The notes below the pieces were generated by a model. It ran no database searches, was not told the DNA's origin, and worked only from the letters and a program-made list of their open reading frames with translations. The position numbers and the translations under genes are program-made. DNA of 27,625 bases from Chloroflexota bacterium (GTDB lineage: Bacteria > Chloroflexota > Anaerolineae > Ardenticatenales > Ardenticatenaceae), in contig DOUV01000938.1 of NCBI GenBank assembly GCA_003520455.1, positions 1 to 27,625 of the forward strand, read 5' to 3'. Position 1 is the first letter of the stretch, and each line of letters starts with the position of its first letter. This document shows, one piece after another, positions 17,091 through 25,174 of the stretch.

Positions 17091-17675
17091 CTACCCCTCG
17101 GCGAAAGGCTTGCGACTGTGAATTTCCCTTACGTTGTGCGTGAACGCGACCGGCTCGTAGACCAGCGGGTAGTCCTTGCGCAGCGGGTGGCCCTCCCACT
17201 CTTCGGGCATCAAGATCCGCCTGAGATTGGGGTGGCCCTCGAATTCGATCCCGAACAAGTCGTAGACTTCACGCTCGTAGAAATTCGCGCCCGGCCAGAC
17301 GCCGGTCACGCTGGGGAGCCGGCCCTTTTTGCTGCTGACACCTGCCCGCAGGCGAATCAACTCCCCATGTACGAGGGAGCGCACGTGGTAGATCACGTAG
17401 AACCGCGGCTCACCGGCCGCGCAATCTTGGGCCGTGAGATCGGAGAGGAGTACGAAGGCACGCTCGTCGCGTAGCCACCGGCAAACCTCCACAATCTTCC
17501 GGGTGTCGACGGTGACGGCGACCTCGCCCAACCGAGTATTGACGTCCAGGATGGCATCACCGAGTGCAGCCTTGAGCGCATCCGCAGTGGTCAGGGCAGT
17601 TGCAGTCTGGGTGCCGGGTATCCCGGCTGCGGCGTCGCCCGCGCTCGCCACAGATCCGGCAGATTCGTTGGCCAT
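17091..17675 (-). CDS. nuoC: NADH-quinone oxidoreductase subunit C (main operon copy)
   Basis: A 194-residue 30-kDa-type subunit that scaffolds the quinone module. The signature [17 protein letters not shown] at residues 127-143 is followed by G-H-P-N-L-R-R-I-L and H-P-L-R-K-D-Y-P, as in the family. The first 35 residues are Ala/Gly/Thr-rich and not conserved. Upstream ATG codons at 17693 and 17699 exist, but AAAGGA seven bases before the ATG at 17675 selects M-A-N-E-S. The gap to nuoB (125 bases) holds a palindrome. Confidence 0.96.
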   Translation of the reverse strand: MANESAGSVASAGDAAAGIPGTQTATALTTADALKAALGDAILDVNTRLGEVAVTVDTRKIVEVCRWLRDERAFVLLSDLTAQDCAAGEPRFYVIYHVRSLVHGELIRLRAGVSSKKGRLPSVTGVWPGANFYEREVYDLFGIEFEGHPNLRRILMPEEWEGHPLRKDYPLVYEPVAFTHNVREIHSRKPFAEG

Positions 17676-17682
17676 GAGCACA

Positions 17683-17688
17683 TCCTTT
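17683..17688 (-). promoter_or_regulatory. Ribosome binding site deciding the nuoC start
   Basis: AAAGGA on the transcribed strand, seven bases before the ATG at 17675. It overlaps the region that would be coding if the upstream ATGs were used, so it supports the shorter protein. Confidence 0.6.
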
Positions 17689-17706
17689 CGCATCGCCACT
17701 CATCAA

Positions 17707-17745
17707 TAGGCGCCGCAGAGGCGGAATCACCATAGGCGGCGCCTA
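17707..17745. repeat. Inverted repeat in nuoB-nuoC gap
   Basis: Arms TAGGCGCCGC (17707-17716) and GCGGCGCCTA (17736-17745) are exact 10-bp complements with a 19-base spacer that contains further GGCGG sequence. It lies about 30 bases before the nuoC start. Confidence 0.55.
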
Positions 17746-17800
17746 ACAAGTGTCGGTTACTGGCATCTATCGAGTGAGGTGGAGCGACGGTGCTACCCGG

Positions 17801-18367
17801 TCAACCGCGGTTGGACCTATCCGAAGGGCCGCTGACGATGCGTCGCTCACCAATATGGAACACCTGGCCCTGGCGCTCGGCCTCAATCTTCCTCTGGAGT
17901 TGGATGATGCCGTCCATCAAGGCCTCTGGCCGCGGAGGGCATCCGGCCACGTAGACATCCACAGGCACGATCTCATCGACACCCTGCACAACTGCATAAT
18001 TATTGAAGACCCCCGAGCAGGAAGCGCAGTCACCCATTGCGATCACCCACTTCGGCTCAGGCATCTGGTCGTAGAGCCGGCGCAGCACCGGCGCCATCTT
18101 GCGGCTCACGCGACCAGCTACGATCATCAGGTCGGACTGGCGCGGGGAGGCACGCATCAATTCCATGCCGAAACGCGACATGTCGTAGCGTGAGGCCTGG
18201 GCGGACATCATCTCGATCGCGCAGCAGGCCAGACCGAAGAGCATCGGCCAGATAGAATTGCCGCGGGCCCAGCCCACCGCTTTGTCAAGCGTCGTGAGGG
18301 CGACGCCGGGGGCTCCGTTTTTCGTGGTATCGAGCACCGTCGGTTCGGGACGGTCCGTCAGTCCCAT
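17801..18367 (-). CDS. nuoB: NADH-quinone oxidoreductase subunit B (main operon copy)
   Basis: A 188-residue subunit holding the terminal cluster N2, which reduces quinone. All four N2 ligands are visible: the tandem Cys48-Cys49 (F-G-L-A-C-C-A-I-E), Cys114 (M-G-D-C-A) and Cys143 (A-G-C-P-P). Cys117 in D-C-A-S-C-S is extra. The frame is open further upstream into nuoA, but the ATG at 18367 with AAGGAG eight bases before it fits the family N-terminus and overlaps the nuoA stop by ten bases. It shares much of its sequence with the NuoB part of the fused protein at 19403-21826, but the two are clearly diverged. Confidence 0.97.
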   Translation of the reverse strand: MGLTDRPEPTVLDTTKNGAPGVALTTLDKAVGWARGNSIWPMLFGLACCAIEMMSAQASRYDMSRFGMELMRASPRQSDLMIVAGRVSRKMAPVLRRLYDQMPEPKWVIAMGDCASCSGVFNNYAVVQGVDEIVPVDVYVAGCPPRPEALMDGIIQLQRKIEAERQGQVFHIGERRIVSGPSDRSNRG

Positions 18368-18711
18368 TCGAGGGCTCCTTTCATCCAAATGTAGTAGTAA
18401 CCAACGACCAATATCAGCAAGAAGACTGCCATCTCTCCAAGCGCGAACAGGCCCACGCGACGAAAGATGAGCGCCCATGGGAACAGGAAGATTACTTCGA
18501 TGTCGAAGACGATGAAGAGCGTCGCTGTCAGGTAGAATCGAATCGGCAGCCGCTGCATCGCATTGCCGATCGGTTGCATGCCCGACTCGTAGGGTGCCAA
18601 CTTGCGCGCCGTCGGCCGGTCGGGGCCGAAGACCTCACCGATGATGATGACTAGTATCGCCAACCCGGTGGCAAGCACCAGGAAAATGCCAAGTGCAACG
18701 TATGGAAACAT
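18358..18711 (-). CDS. nuoA: NADH-quinone oxidoreductase subunit A
   Basis: A 117-residue, three-helix membrane subunit near the quinone site. The conserved cytoplasmic loop Y-E-S-G-M-Q-P-I-G (41-49) and the helix [21 protein letters not shown], with Asp70 and Glu72, identify it firmly. Length is typical (115-145). It opens the canonical A-to-N order and its end overlaps nuoB. The 98-base gap upstream to nuoI-2 shows no clear palindrome or promoter; the ribosome site (GGATAGG) is weak. Confidence 0.97.
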   Translation of the reverse strand: MFPYVALGIFLVLATGLAILVIIIGEVFGPDRPTARKLAPYESGMQPIGNAMQRLPIRFYLTATLFIVFDIEVIFLFPWALIFRRVGLFALGEMAVFLLILVVGYYYIWMKGALEWD

Positions 18712-18809
18712 AAGCCTATCCAGGGAGATTGGAGATGAACGCCACTTCCCAGGCAGAAGACACCGCCAGGGCCCTCAACCTCTCCTCATCCTGTCTCTCG
18801 TCTCTACCT

Positions 18810-19403
18810 CTACCGCTCGACCGCGGCTTTCTTAGCTTCAGCCTCAGCCCTGGCGGCCTCCTCAGCTTCCCAGATCGTCGGATGCGTCTCAGCATAGTAC
18901 CTGGTGCTGACGAGGAGTTCCTGCATATCGTACACCCAGGACTCGTGACGCTCGTAGCTGGAGAGCTCGAAGTCGTGGTTCATCTTGATCGCGTCAAATG
19001 GGCAGTATTCAGCACAGAAGCCGCACTGCATGCAGATCGACGTGTCGATGTAAAACTCCGCGCATTGCGGGATCGTCTTTCCCGCACTGTCCTTCGCCTG
19101 CACGATCCAGATACACTGCGGCGGACAGACCTTCGCGCAGATACCGCAGGACGTGCAGAGGATATCGCCCGTGTCCTCTTCATAAATCAGCATGGGGTTG
19201 AAGCGGAAGCGCTCGGCCACGGGCTGTTTGACGTCGGGGTACTGGACCGTCAGGTAGCCCTTGGTATCATGGGAGTAGCCTCCCATCAGGGCGCCCGCCG
19301 GCGTCCACCCCCGCCGCGTGATCGTCTTGAGATCATCCCTGTAGGTTGCCAGGTAATGCGACAGCGTCACGAACATTCCTTTCACAACGCCCCAACCAAA
19401 CAT
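18810..19403 (-). CDS. nuoI: Second NuoI-like 2x[4Fe-4S] subunit, partner of the NuoBCD fusion
   Basis: A 197-residue paralogue of NuoI. Both ferredoxin motifs are complete: Cys83, 86, 89, 93 (C-T-S-C-G-I-C-A-K-V-C-P) and Cys124, 127, 130, 134 (C-M-Q-C-G-F-C-A-E-Y-C-P). Extra cysteines are Cys97 and Cys114. The N-terminal 60 residues differ from the main copy but keep the Y-P-D-V-K-x-P-V-A-E-R-F-R lead-in. The C-terminus is an Ala/Glu/Lys-rich helix. The start codon overlaps the stop of the NuoBCD gene by one base (TAATG), so the two are translationally coupled and probably form one electron-transfer unit: two clusters here feeding N2 in the NuoB part. Confidence 0.93.
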   Translation of the reverse strand: MFGWGVVKGMFVTLSHYLATYRDDLKTITRRGWTPAGALMGGYSHDTKGYLTVQYPDVKQPVAERFRFNPMLIYEEDTGDILCTSCGICAKVCPPQCIWIVQAKDSAGKTIPQCAEFYIDTSICMQCGFCAEYCPFDAIKMNHDFELSSYERHESWVYDMQELLVSTRYYAETHPTIWEAEEAARAEAEAKKAAVER

Positions 19404-21826
19404 TAGCGGTCCACCTCCCCCATAACGATGTCAATCGAGCCCAGGATGCCGACCGCATCGGCGACCTTGTAGCCGCGAGTCATCTCCGGGAGCGGCGTCA
19501 GGTTGATGAAACAAGAACTCCGCACGTGATAGCGGTAGGGGTTGGAGCTACCGTCCGATACCACATAGAAGCCCAACTCGCCGCGCGGGTTCTCGACTCG
19601 TCCATAGGCTTCTCCGGCGGGGACCCGGACGCTCCACCGCTTGCTCCCGGCCAGAACCTCGCCGGCGGGGATGTCACGCAGGGCTTGCTCCAGGATCCGG
19701 ATGCTCTGGCGAATCTCCAGGATACGAATGTAGTAGCGGTCAAAGATATCGCCGCCGTAGAGCACTGGGATGTCGAAGTCGAAGCGTGGGTAGATCCCGT
19801 AGGGGTCCTTCTTGCGAATGTCGTAGTTGACCCCCGAGGCGCGCAGCATGTGGCCCGAGGCGCTGTAGTTGATGGCCAGGTCGCGCGGCAGGACGCCGAT
19901 GCTTTTCGTGCGAGCCTGGATGATCTCGTTGCCGGTCAGGTAGTTGTCGATCTCATCGACCGCGCCCGGCAGACGATTGTGGACCAGGTCTCTGGCCTTC
20001 TCGAGGAACCCCTCAGGTAAATCGTAGGCCACGCCGCCGAAGCGAAAGTAATTCACCATCAGGCGCGCGCCTGCGACCATCTCGAAGAGGTCCAGGATCA
20101 TCTCGCGCTCCTCGATGGCATAGAGTGAGGGCGTGAAGAAGGCCCCTAAGTCGTTGAGCAGAAAGCCGATGCTCCAGAAGTGGCTCTGGATGCGGTTCAA
20201 CTCCGCCATGATCACCCGGATGTACTCAGCGCGCTCGGGGACCTCGACGCCCAAGAGTTTCTCGACGGTGCGCGCGTAGCCCCAGTTGTTGCCCATCTGT
20301 GCAAGGTAGTCCAGGCGGTCGGTGAAGGGCATGTTCATGAGCCAGGCGTTGCGCTCGCCAATCTTCTCGTGATTGCGGTGCATGTACCCAAAGACTGGCT
20401 CGATGTCCACGACCGTCTCGCCGTCGAGGAGACAGCGGAGTTGGAAGACCCCGTGGGTGGAGGGGTGCTGCGGGCCGATATTGACCATAATGCGATCAGT
20501 TTTGATGTCGCCCAGGTTCCGGAGGTCATCCGGCTGGAGAACGATCGTTCCCCGAGTCGGCGCCGTCCAACTCTTCTGATCGAAATCTTGGGGATACTTG
20601 ACGTTCTTGCCCCAGATAACCCGGTCCTCAGCCGCCACGTGATGGCCGTCGGGCCAGCGGCTGTCAAAGGGCTTATGCTCCTGCTCGTAGTAGGCTTCCT
20701 TCCAGTCCTTGCGCAGCGGGAAGCCCTCAAAGCCCTCCCAGAGCAGGATGCGCTTGAGATTGGGGTGGCCCGCAAAGCGGATCCCCATCATGTCGTAGAC
20801 TTCGCGCTCCTGGAAATCGGCCCCCTTGTAGACCGAGACCAGGCTGGGCACGACGGGGTCATCCTTGCCGGTCGAGCACTTGATGTAGACGTGCCCGCCG
20901 CCCTGCTCCAGGTTGTAGAGGTGATAGACGACCTCGAACCGCTCCTCGTAGTCCACACTGCTCAGGTTGGCCAGGTAGTCGTAACCGAGCTCATCGTGGA
21001 GTGTGCGGACGACGTCGAGAAGGTTGCGAGGCTCGACGACCAGGGCGTTCTCTTGCGCCTTAAACGCCTCCCGGCCGAGCCGCTTTTCCAGTTCGGCGGC
21101 CGCTGTGCTCGTGATCCCGATCTCTTCCTGCGGAATGACAGCCGATTTGGCCCTGGTGTGCTTGCCGGGCTTGGGAGGGGGCGGCTCGGCCTGCTCATCG
21201 AGGCGCTGCTCGATCATCGGAATCTGGCGCGGGTCGATGATATCCGGTCCGAGGACCGGAACCGGGAAGGCCTCCATCGCCCCACGGCGATACCACGGCA
21301 CGTCAGAGAGTGCCTGGCCCTCAATTTTGGCTTGCAAGGTCATCAAGCCCTGTAACAAGGCTTGCGGGGTGGGCGGGCAACCGGGGACGTAGACATCCAC
21401 CGGAACGTACTTATCGATGCCACTGACGACGTTGTAGCCTTCCTTGAACGGTCCACCACCGGTCGCGCAAGCGCCCATGGAGATAACGTATTTGGGCTCC
21501 GGCATCTGGTTATAGAGGCGCACGATCTGCGGGACCATCTTCTTGGTCACGGTGCCGGAGACGATCATGACATCCGCCTGGCGCGGTGAGGGGCGGAACA
21601 GTCCGGCGCCAAACCGGTCCTGGTCGTAGCGCGACGCGGCGGTCGAGATCATCTCGATGGCACAGCACGCCAGGCCGAAGCCGAGCGGCCAGAGGGACCA
21701 CTTGCGACCCCAGTTGTAAACGTCTTCAACTCCCTCGATCAGCTTGTTCCACGTCGTTACCTTGACAACATCTTCCAGTGCTGACTCGTAACTGGGAATA
21801 ACGGCGCGGACCGCCTCATTTGCCAT
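19403..21826 (-). CDS. nuoBCD: Fused NuoB-NuoC-NuoD subunit of complex I
   Basis: A single 807-residue protein joins three complex I subunits. NuoB (about 1-190) has all N2 ligands: Cys54, Cys55, Cys120 and Cys150. A Pro/Lys-rich linker runs to about 245. NuoC (about 250-400) has [16 protein letters not shown] and H-P-N-L-K-R-I-L. NuoD (about 440-807) has [10 protein letters not shown] with His454/His458, Tyr507 in R-L-D-Y, and the terminal G-E-V-D-R. Relative to the main NuoD it lacks about 24 residues, including the S-M-E-A-L-I-H-H-F-K helix. AGGAAGG six bases upstream fixes the start at 21826, not the earlier codon at 21892. Together with NuoI-2 it duplicates the quinone module only; no second E, F, G, A, H or J-N is in the window. 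Confidence 0.95.
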   Translation of the reverse strand: MANEAVRAVIPSYESALEDVVKVTTWNKLIEGVEDVYNWGRKWSLWPLGFGLACCAIEMISTAASRYDQDRFGAGLFRPSPRQADVMIVSGTVTKKMVPQIVRLYNQMPEPKYVISMGACATGGGPFKEGYNVVSGIDKYVPVDVYVPGCPPTPQALLQGLMTLQAKIEGQALSDVPWYRRGAMEAFPVPVLGPDIIDPRQIPMIEQRLDEQAEPPPPKPGKHTRAKSAVIPQEEIGITSTAAAELEKRLGREAFKAQENALVVEPRNLLDVVRTLHDELGYDYLANLSSVDYEERFEVVYHLYNLEQGGGHVYIKCSTGKDDPVVPSLVSVYKGADFQEREVYDMMGIRFAGHPNLKRILLWEGFEGFPLRKDWKEAYYEQEHKPFDSRWPDGHHVAAEDRVIWGKNVKYPQDFDQKSWTAPTRGTIVLQPDDLRNLGDIKTDRIMVNIGPQHPSTHGVFQLRCLLDGETVVDIEPVFGYMHRNHEKIGERNAWLMNMPFTDRLDYLAQMGNNWGYARTVEKLLGVEVPERAEYIRVIMAELNRIQSHFWSIGFLLNDLGAFFTPSLYAIEEREMILDLFEMVAGARLMVNYFRFGGVAYDLPEGFLEKARDLVHNRLPGAVDEIDNYLTGNEIIQARTKSIGVLPRDLAINYSASGHMLRASGVNYDIRKKDPYGIYPRFDFDIPVLYGGDIFDRYYIRILEIRQSIRILEQALRDIPAGEVLAGSKRWSVRVPAGEAYGRVENPRGELGFYVVSDGSSNPYRYHVRSSCFINLTPLPEMTRGYKVADAVGILGSIDIVMGEVDR

Positions 21827-21832
21827 TAGGAA

Positions 21833-21839
21833 CCTTCCT
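21833..21839 (-). promoter_or_regulatory. Ribosome binding site deciding the NuoBCD start
   Basis: AGGAAGG lies six bases before the ATG at 21826. The 22 upstream in-frame residues cross a strong palindrome and do not resemble NuoB, so they are not translated as part of it. Confidence 0.65.
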
Positions 21840-21849
21840 GCCCGATTCA

Positions 21850-21878
21850 GCTCGGGCCGGCGCGACACCGGCCCGAGC
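21850..21878. repeat. Strong hairpin between cytochrome c and nuoBCD
   Basis: Perfect 11-bp arms GCTCGGGCCGG and CCGGCCCGAGC with a 7-base loop. It lies 24 bases upstream of the nuoBCD start. Its high GC content would make a very stable RNA stem. No T-tract, so a terminator is not proven; partial attenuation or mRNA processing between the bc-complex and nuo parts of the transcript is possible. Confidence 0.6.
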
Positions 21879-21923
21879 CCGTCTCTGAACATTGTGCGGG
21901 CGCGACTGGCCGCCCGGATGCAC

Positions 21924-21942
21924 CGGAGAGGCGCGCCCTCCG
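21924..21942 (-). other. Hairpin directly after cytochrome c stop
   Basis: CGGAG and CTCCG arms enclose the self-complementary GGCGCGCC, with one bulged A. It begins one base after the cytochrome c stop codon. It could terminate or stabilise the Rieske-cytochrome b-cytochrome c message. Confidence 0.4.
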
Positions 21943-21943
21943 A

Positions 21944-22771
21944 CTACTTCTTGGTCACAGTCATCAGATACTGCACCAGCGCGTTGACCTGGTCCCCGCT
22001 GAGCGAGGAGAAGGGCGGCATGATGTTCTGGTAGCCCGAAACGACGTAGGCCGCCGGATTGACGATGCTCTCGTGGATGTATTCCTCGGGCGTCTTGGCC
22101 GTGCCGGTATAGCTCGGATCGTTGATCCGCTCGGCGGCGGTCTGGGCCAGGCCCTCATGCGTCGGACCAACGGCGCCCGTTGCCCCCGCATCGGCCAGGG
22201 TATGGCAGCCGCCACACCCCTGCGATTGGTAGAGTTGCTTGCCCAGCGCAACCGGATCCGTGGTTCCACCGGCCGCTGCAGGCGTAGGCGTCGCCGCCGC
22301 GAGTGCCTCCTCGCCACCCCCCGTGTAGTTCATCAGGAAGAGAGTGATGTCCTCAATTTGATCATCACGGAGCGGGCCGCCGTACTGCTGCCCCCAGAAG
22401 GGCATCGCCATGGCGCCACTCGGTTTTTGGCCGACATACTGGTCTGGGCGCGTCGAGACCAGGCGCCCGCCCTCAATTGTGTGCTTGATGTAGTCGTGGA
22501 CCGAACCCGCCCAGCCAGTCTCCTTCGCGCGCTGCTCGAGGAGCGTCACGCTGTTGAGCGGTGGACAGAGACCCGGAATGCCCTGCGCCTTCTCGCCGTG
22601 GCAGGGCGAGCAGTTGCGCCCAAACAGTTCCGCGCCCTCCTGAATCTTAAAGGCCAGCTGAGAAACCTCGGTCTGCTCCAGGCGAGTCTCCTCGGTCACG
22701 CCAATCCAGGCAACTGTGGCGAGCGTTAGAACCATGAGAATCACACCGAGGGTAATCTGTAATCGCAACAT
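21944..22771 (-). CDS. Membrane-anchored two-heme cytochrome c, bc-complex subunit
   Basis: A 275-residue protein with one N-terminal membrane helix (about 4-24) and no obvious cleavage site, so probably anchored. It has two class I cytochrome c domains. The first has C-S-P-C-H (Cys54, Cys57, His58) with Met121 or Met123 in M-A-M-P-F-W as the likely sixth ligand. The second has C-G-G-C-H (Cys186, Cys189, His190) with Met251 in N-I-M-P-P-F. An Ala/Thr/Pro linker (about 153-171) separates them. It lies 19 bases after cytochrome b and after Rieske, so it most likely takes electrons from the Rieske centre in place of cytochrome c1 or f, and passes them to an oxidase or soluble carrier. It has no cytochrome c1 or f features. 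Confidence 0.9.
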   Translation of the reverse strand: MLRLQITLGVILMVLTLATVAWIGVTEETRLEQTEVSQLAFKIQEGAELFGRNCSPCHGEKAQGIPGLCPPLNSVTLLEQRAKETGWAGSVHDYIKHTIEGGRLVSTRPDQYVGQKPSGAMAMPFWGQQYGGPLRDDQIEDITLFLMNYTGGGEEALAAATPTPAAAGGTTDPVALGKQLYQSQGCGGCHTLADAGATGAVGPTHEGLAQTAAERINDPSYTGTAKTPEEYIHESIVNPAAYVVSGYQNIMPPFSSLSGDQVNALVQYLMTVTKK

Positions 22772-22790
22772 GTGATGCTCCGAACCTCAT

Positions 22791-24434
22791 TTACTCGCCA
22801 CGGCTGGCGTCTTTATGCAGATAAACTGCCTTGGAATACTGATCTACCACCGGGTTCCCGTCGGCACCGGTGACGATCTGCCCGTTCTCAACCTTGTTCC
22901 ACCTGATCGTCATCAGAACACGGCGCATAGTGGGTTGCCACTGCTCGACGTTCCAGTCGCCCTTCATGTTGGCGACCCCCGGGGTTTGTTCGCCGGCCTC
23001 CCGCACACGAGCCTGGAATTGAGCGAACAGCCGGTCGAACTCCGCCGGGCTCGGTGGCAGTGTCCAACTATCGGTCTCAAACGTACCGACCTGCACACCC
23101 TCATACCCCAACTCGCGAAGTGGTCCCAAACCTTCCTGCGGCGCAATGTCCTGCAAGATCCGCGGCGCGGGCGGCGTCACGATCCCCCAATGCGGGGTGC
23201 CCATGTAACTCAGGATGACGAGGGCCATGACCGAGAGAATCCCCATTGCGATTGCGACCTTGCGGTTCTTCCCCAAACGACTTGGATTGCGGTCAATGTA
23301 CGGCACCGCGAAGAGTAGCGCGAAGATCAAGGTGGGCAGAATAACGCCCATGATCGTGGGATCGCCTAACTTGAGCATCCCCTGAATCCAGAGGAAATAC
23401 CAGGGTGCTTCGGTGTCCAGCGGCGTCACGAAGGGATCGGCGTGATGCTCGAGAGGCGCATGGAACCAGGTGACGACCGACAGAATCATGACGGCGGTCA
23501 CCAGCACCGTGAGGAAGAGCTCGTGAGTCATCAGATCGGGGATGAGATCGACCCGCTCCTTGGCAAACTTGCGCTTGTCCTCATCCATCTCGCCCTCGTC
23601 GATCACCGCCGGGAGCGAAATCGAGTGCTCGCGCGAGACCTTATAGTAATGGATGCTGATAAAGAGGATCGCCAGGAGCGGCACGAAGAGAACGTGGAGC
23701 AGGTAGAAGCGTAAGAGGCCACCGGCACCAATGTCAGGCGCACCGCGCAGGAGGAGGTTGGCCTCCCTCCCACCAACCGGCGCCTTGTCAGCCATCGAGG
23801 TCCCAATCGTCACGGCCCAATAGGCAAGTTGGTCCCACGGCAAGAGGTACCCTGAGAAGCTCAACAGGAGCGTCGACAGGAGCAGAACAACGCCGGTTAA
23901 CCAGGTAAACTGCCGCGGATGTTTGTAGGCGCCGGTCAGGTAGACCCGTAACATATGGAGCGCGACCGCGATGACCATCATCTCGGCCCCTAGACGGTGA
24001 AGATCGCGCATGAACCGCCCAAAGGGGACGTTACTCAGAATATTGAGCATGTCACCGTAGGCTCTACCTGGTGTGGGCGCATAAAAGATCATCAGGATCA
24101 CGCCCGTGATCACCTCGATGAAGAAGGTGAAGGCACTGAGCCAGCCCAGACGAAAGGTGTGGGTGAACCAGGTAGAACCCCGCTGATAGTAGCGTGGGCG
24201 GATGTGAAAGAGGAAGGACTTGGTAAAGAGTTTGTAGCGTGGATTGGGTTTCTCGGTGGGCGGGTCCCCCCGGAAAATGGCACGCAGCTCCTCGACGCTC
24301 AAGCCACCTGTCACCGCACGGGTGGTCTCATCGACCTTGCCGCGCGCCTGCGCCTCCCAATCGCGGTGTAATAGTTCCTGGAGCTTGCGTTGCGCCTCAC
24401 CGGGTAGCGCGCGCAGGTCACCAAAACTTGCCAT
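22791..24434 (-). CDS. Cytochrome b, fused b6/subunit IV-type quinol oxidoreductase subunit
   Basis: A 547-residue di-heme membrane subunit that oxidises quinol at Qo and reduces quinone at Qi. Heme ligands are His146/His160 (H-x13-H) and His247/His262 (H-x14-H); the second spacing is that of b6 rather than mitochondrial cytochrome b. S-G-Y-L-L-P-W-D-Q precedes the Qo region. The usual P-E-W-Y Qo motif reads A-P-W-Y (343-346). No Cys lies in the first helix, so a covalent heme c(i) is not expected. About seven transmembrane helices fit b6 plus subunit IV in one chain. An 80-residue soluble N-terminal lead and a 135-residue soluble C-terminal tail (from about 412) are long for the family. GGGGAG eight bases upstream supports the start. 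Confidence 0.95.
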   Translation of the reverse strand: MASFGDLRALPGEAQRKLQELLHRDWEAQARGKVDETTRAVTGGLSVEELRAIFRGDPPTEKPNPRYKLFTKSFLFHIRPRYYQRGSTWFTHTFRLGWLSAFTFFIEVITGVILMIFYAPTPGRAYGDMLNILSNVPFGRFMRDLHRLGAEMMVIAVALHMLRVYLTGAYKHPRQFTWLTGVVLLLSTLLLSFSGYLLPWDQLAYWAVTIGTSMADKAPVGGREANLLLRGAPDIGAGGLLRFYLLHVLFVPLLAILFISIHYYKVSREHSISLPAVIDEGEMDEDKRKFAKERVDLIPDLMTHELFLTVLVTAVMILSVVTWFHAPLEHHADPFVTPLDTEAPWYFLWIQGMLKLGDPTIMGVILPTLIFALLFAVPYIDRNPSRLGKNRKVAIAMGILSVMALVILSYMGTPHWGIVTPPAPRILQDIAPQEGLGPLRELGYEGVQVGTFETDSWTLPPSPAEFDRLFAQFQARVREAGEQTPGVANMKGDWNVEQWQPTMRRVLMTIRWNKVENGQIVTGADGNPVVDQYSKAVYLHKDASRGE

Positions 24435-24537
24435 CGCCTATCTCCCCTATACTGTCGTTGTAGGCCACCAGTCGCTCACACCTCGTGCCAGACGACTGAG
24501 GCAACCTGTTCCGCACTGCTATCTTCGCGTTGCACGA

Positions 24538-25113
24538 TCAATGCGGCTTGCCGCGAATCAAATTCCCCGTATCAACAACCACGGTCTGGTCGCCCGATGC
24601 CGGGACGGGGCCACCAGTGGCGTTATCGGTCTGAGTGACGACATTGCCGGCCGCGTCCAAGACCTCGACCACGAAGCGATCCAGGCTGCGGGGCGCTGGT
24701 CCTTGGATGAAGGTGCCATTGCGCTGGAATTGTGAACCATGACATGGGCAGATAAAACGAGTTTGGGAGTCCTGCCAGTTAAAGATGCATCCGAGATGTG
24801 TGCAGACCTTGTAGAGGGCCAGCACACCCTCCTCGGTGCGCACCAACCAGAACTTACCCTCGTTAAACGCCTTCGGTGGCGCCGATGTGTCTGGGAGGCT
24901 TGAGACCGGGCCAAGATTAAACTTGCCGCCGAACTCACCGGCCTTGAAACGCGGCATCGCGAAGAGGTAACTGACGCCCCCCATCTCTGCTAAAAACACG
25001 CCAACCGAGCCAAGCCATACGTAATTGAGCAACTCACGACGTGTTAGTGGCTTGACCGCTGGCTCTTGCGTCGCGACCGCTCCCCTGGCGACGCGTGCTC
25101 GTGCCTCAGCCAT
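24538..25113 (-). CDS. Rieske [2Fe-2S] protein of the bc-type complex
   Basis: A 191-residue protein. The N-terminus has a twin-arginine-like T-R-R-E-L-L (24-29) followed by a hydrophobic helix (about 31-53), as in Tat-inserted, membrane-anchored Rieske proteins. The cluster-binding boxes are complete: C-T-H-L-G-C (Cys104, His106, Cys109) and C-P-C-H-G-S (Cys122, Cys124, His125). Cys104/Cys122 and His106/His125 bind iron, and Cys109-Cys124 form the expected disulfide. It is the first gene of the bc-complex group, with a consensus-like promoter upstream, and is followed 103 bases later by cytochrome b. The ATG at 25113, preceded by AAGGAGGA, is preferred over the TTG one codon earlier. Confidence 0.96.
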   Translation of the reverse strand: MAEARARVARGAVATQEPAVKPLTRRELLNYVWLGSVGVFLAEMGGVSYLFAMPRFKAGEFGGKFNLGPVSSLPDTSAPPKAFNEGKFWLVRTEEGVLALYKVCTHLGCIFNWQDSQTRFICPCHGSQFQRNGTFIQGPAPRSLDRFVVEVLDAAGNVVTQTDNATGGPVPASGDQTVVVDTGNLIRGKPH

Positions 25114-25117
25114 CAAG

Positions 25118-25125
25118 TCCTCCTT
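25118..25125 (-). promoter_or_regulatory. Strong ribosome binding site of the Rieske gene
   Basis: AAGGAGGA, close to the full anti-Shine-Dalgarno complement, four bases before the ATG at 25113. Confidence 0.75.
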
Positions 25126-25174
25126 CGAGCCATGACGTCCAGCATGCTATTCTGTGACAAAAGGTACAAGCTTC

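Noticed and set aside
18810..21826. Reading the NuoBCD/NuoI pair as a [NiFe] hydrogenase (small/large subunit plus ferredoxin).
   Set aside because: The NuoD part has G-P-Q-H-P-S-T-H-G and no paired C-x2-C nickel-ligand motifs at either end, so it cannot bind the NiFe centre.
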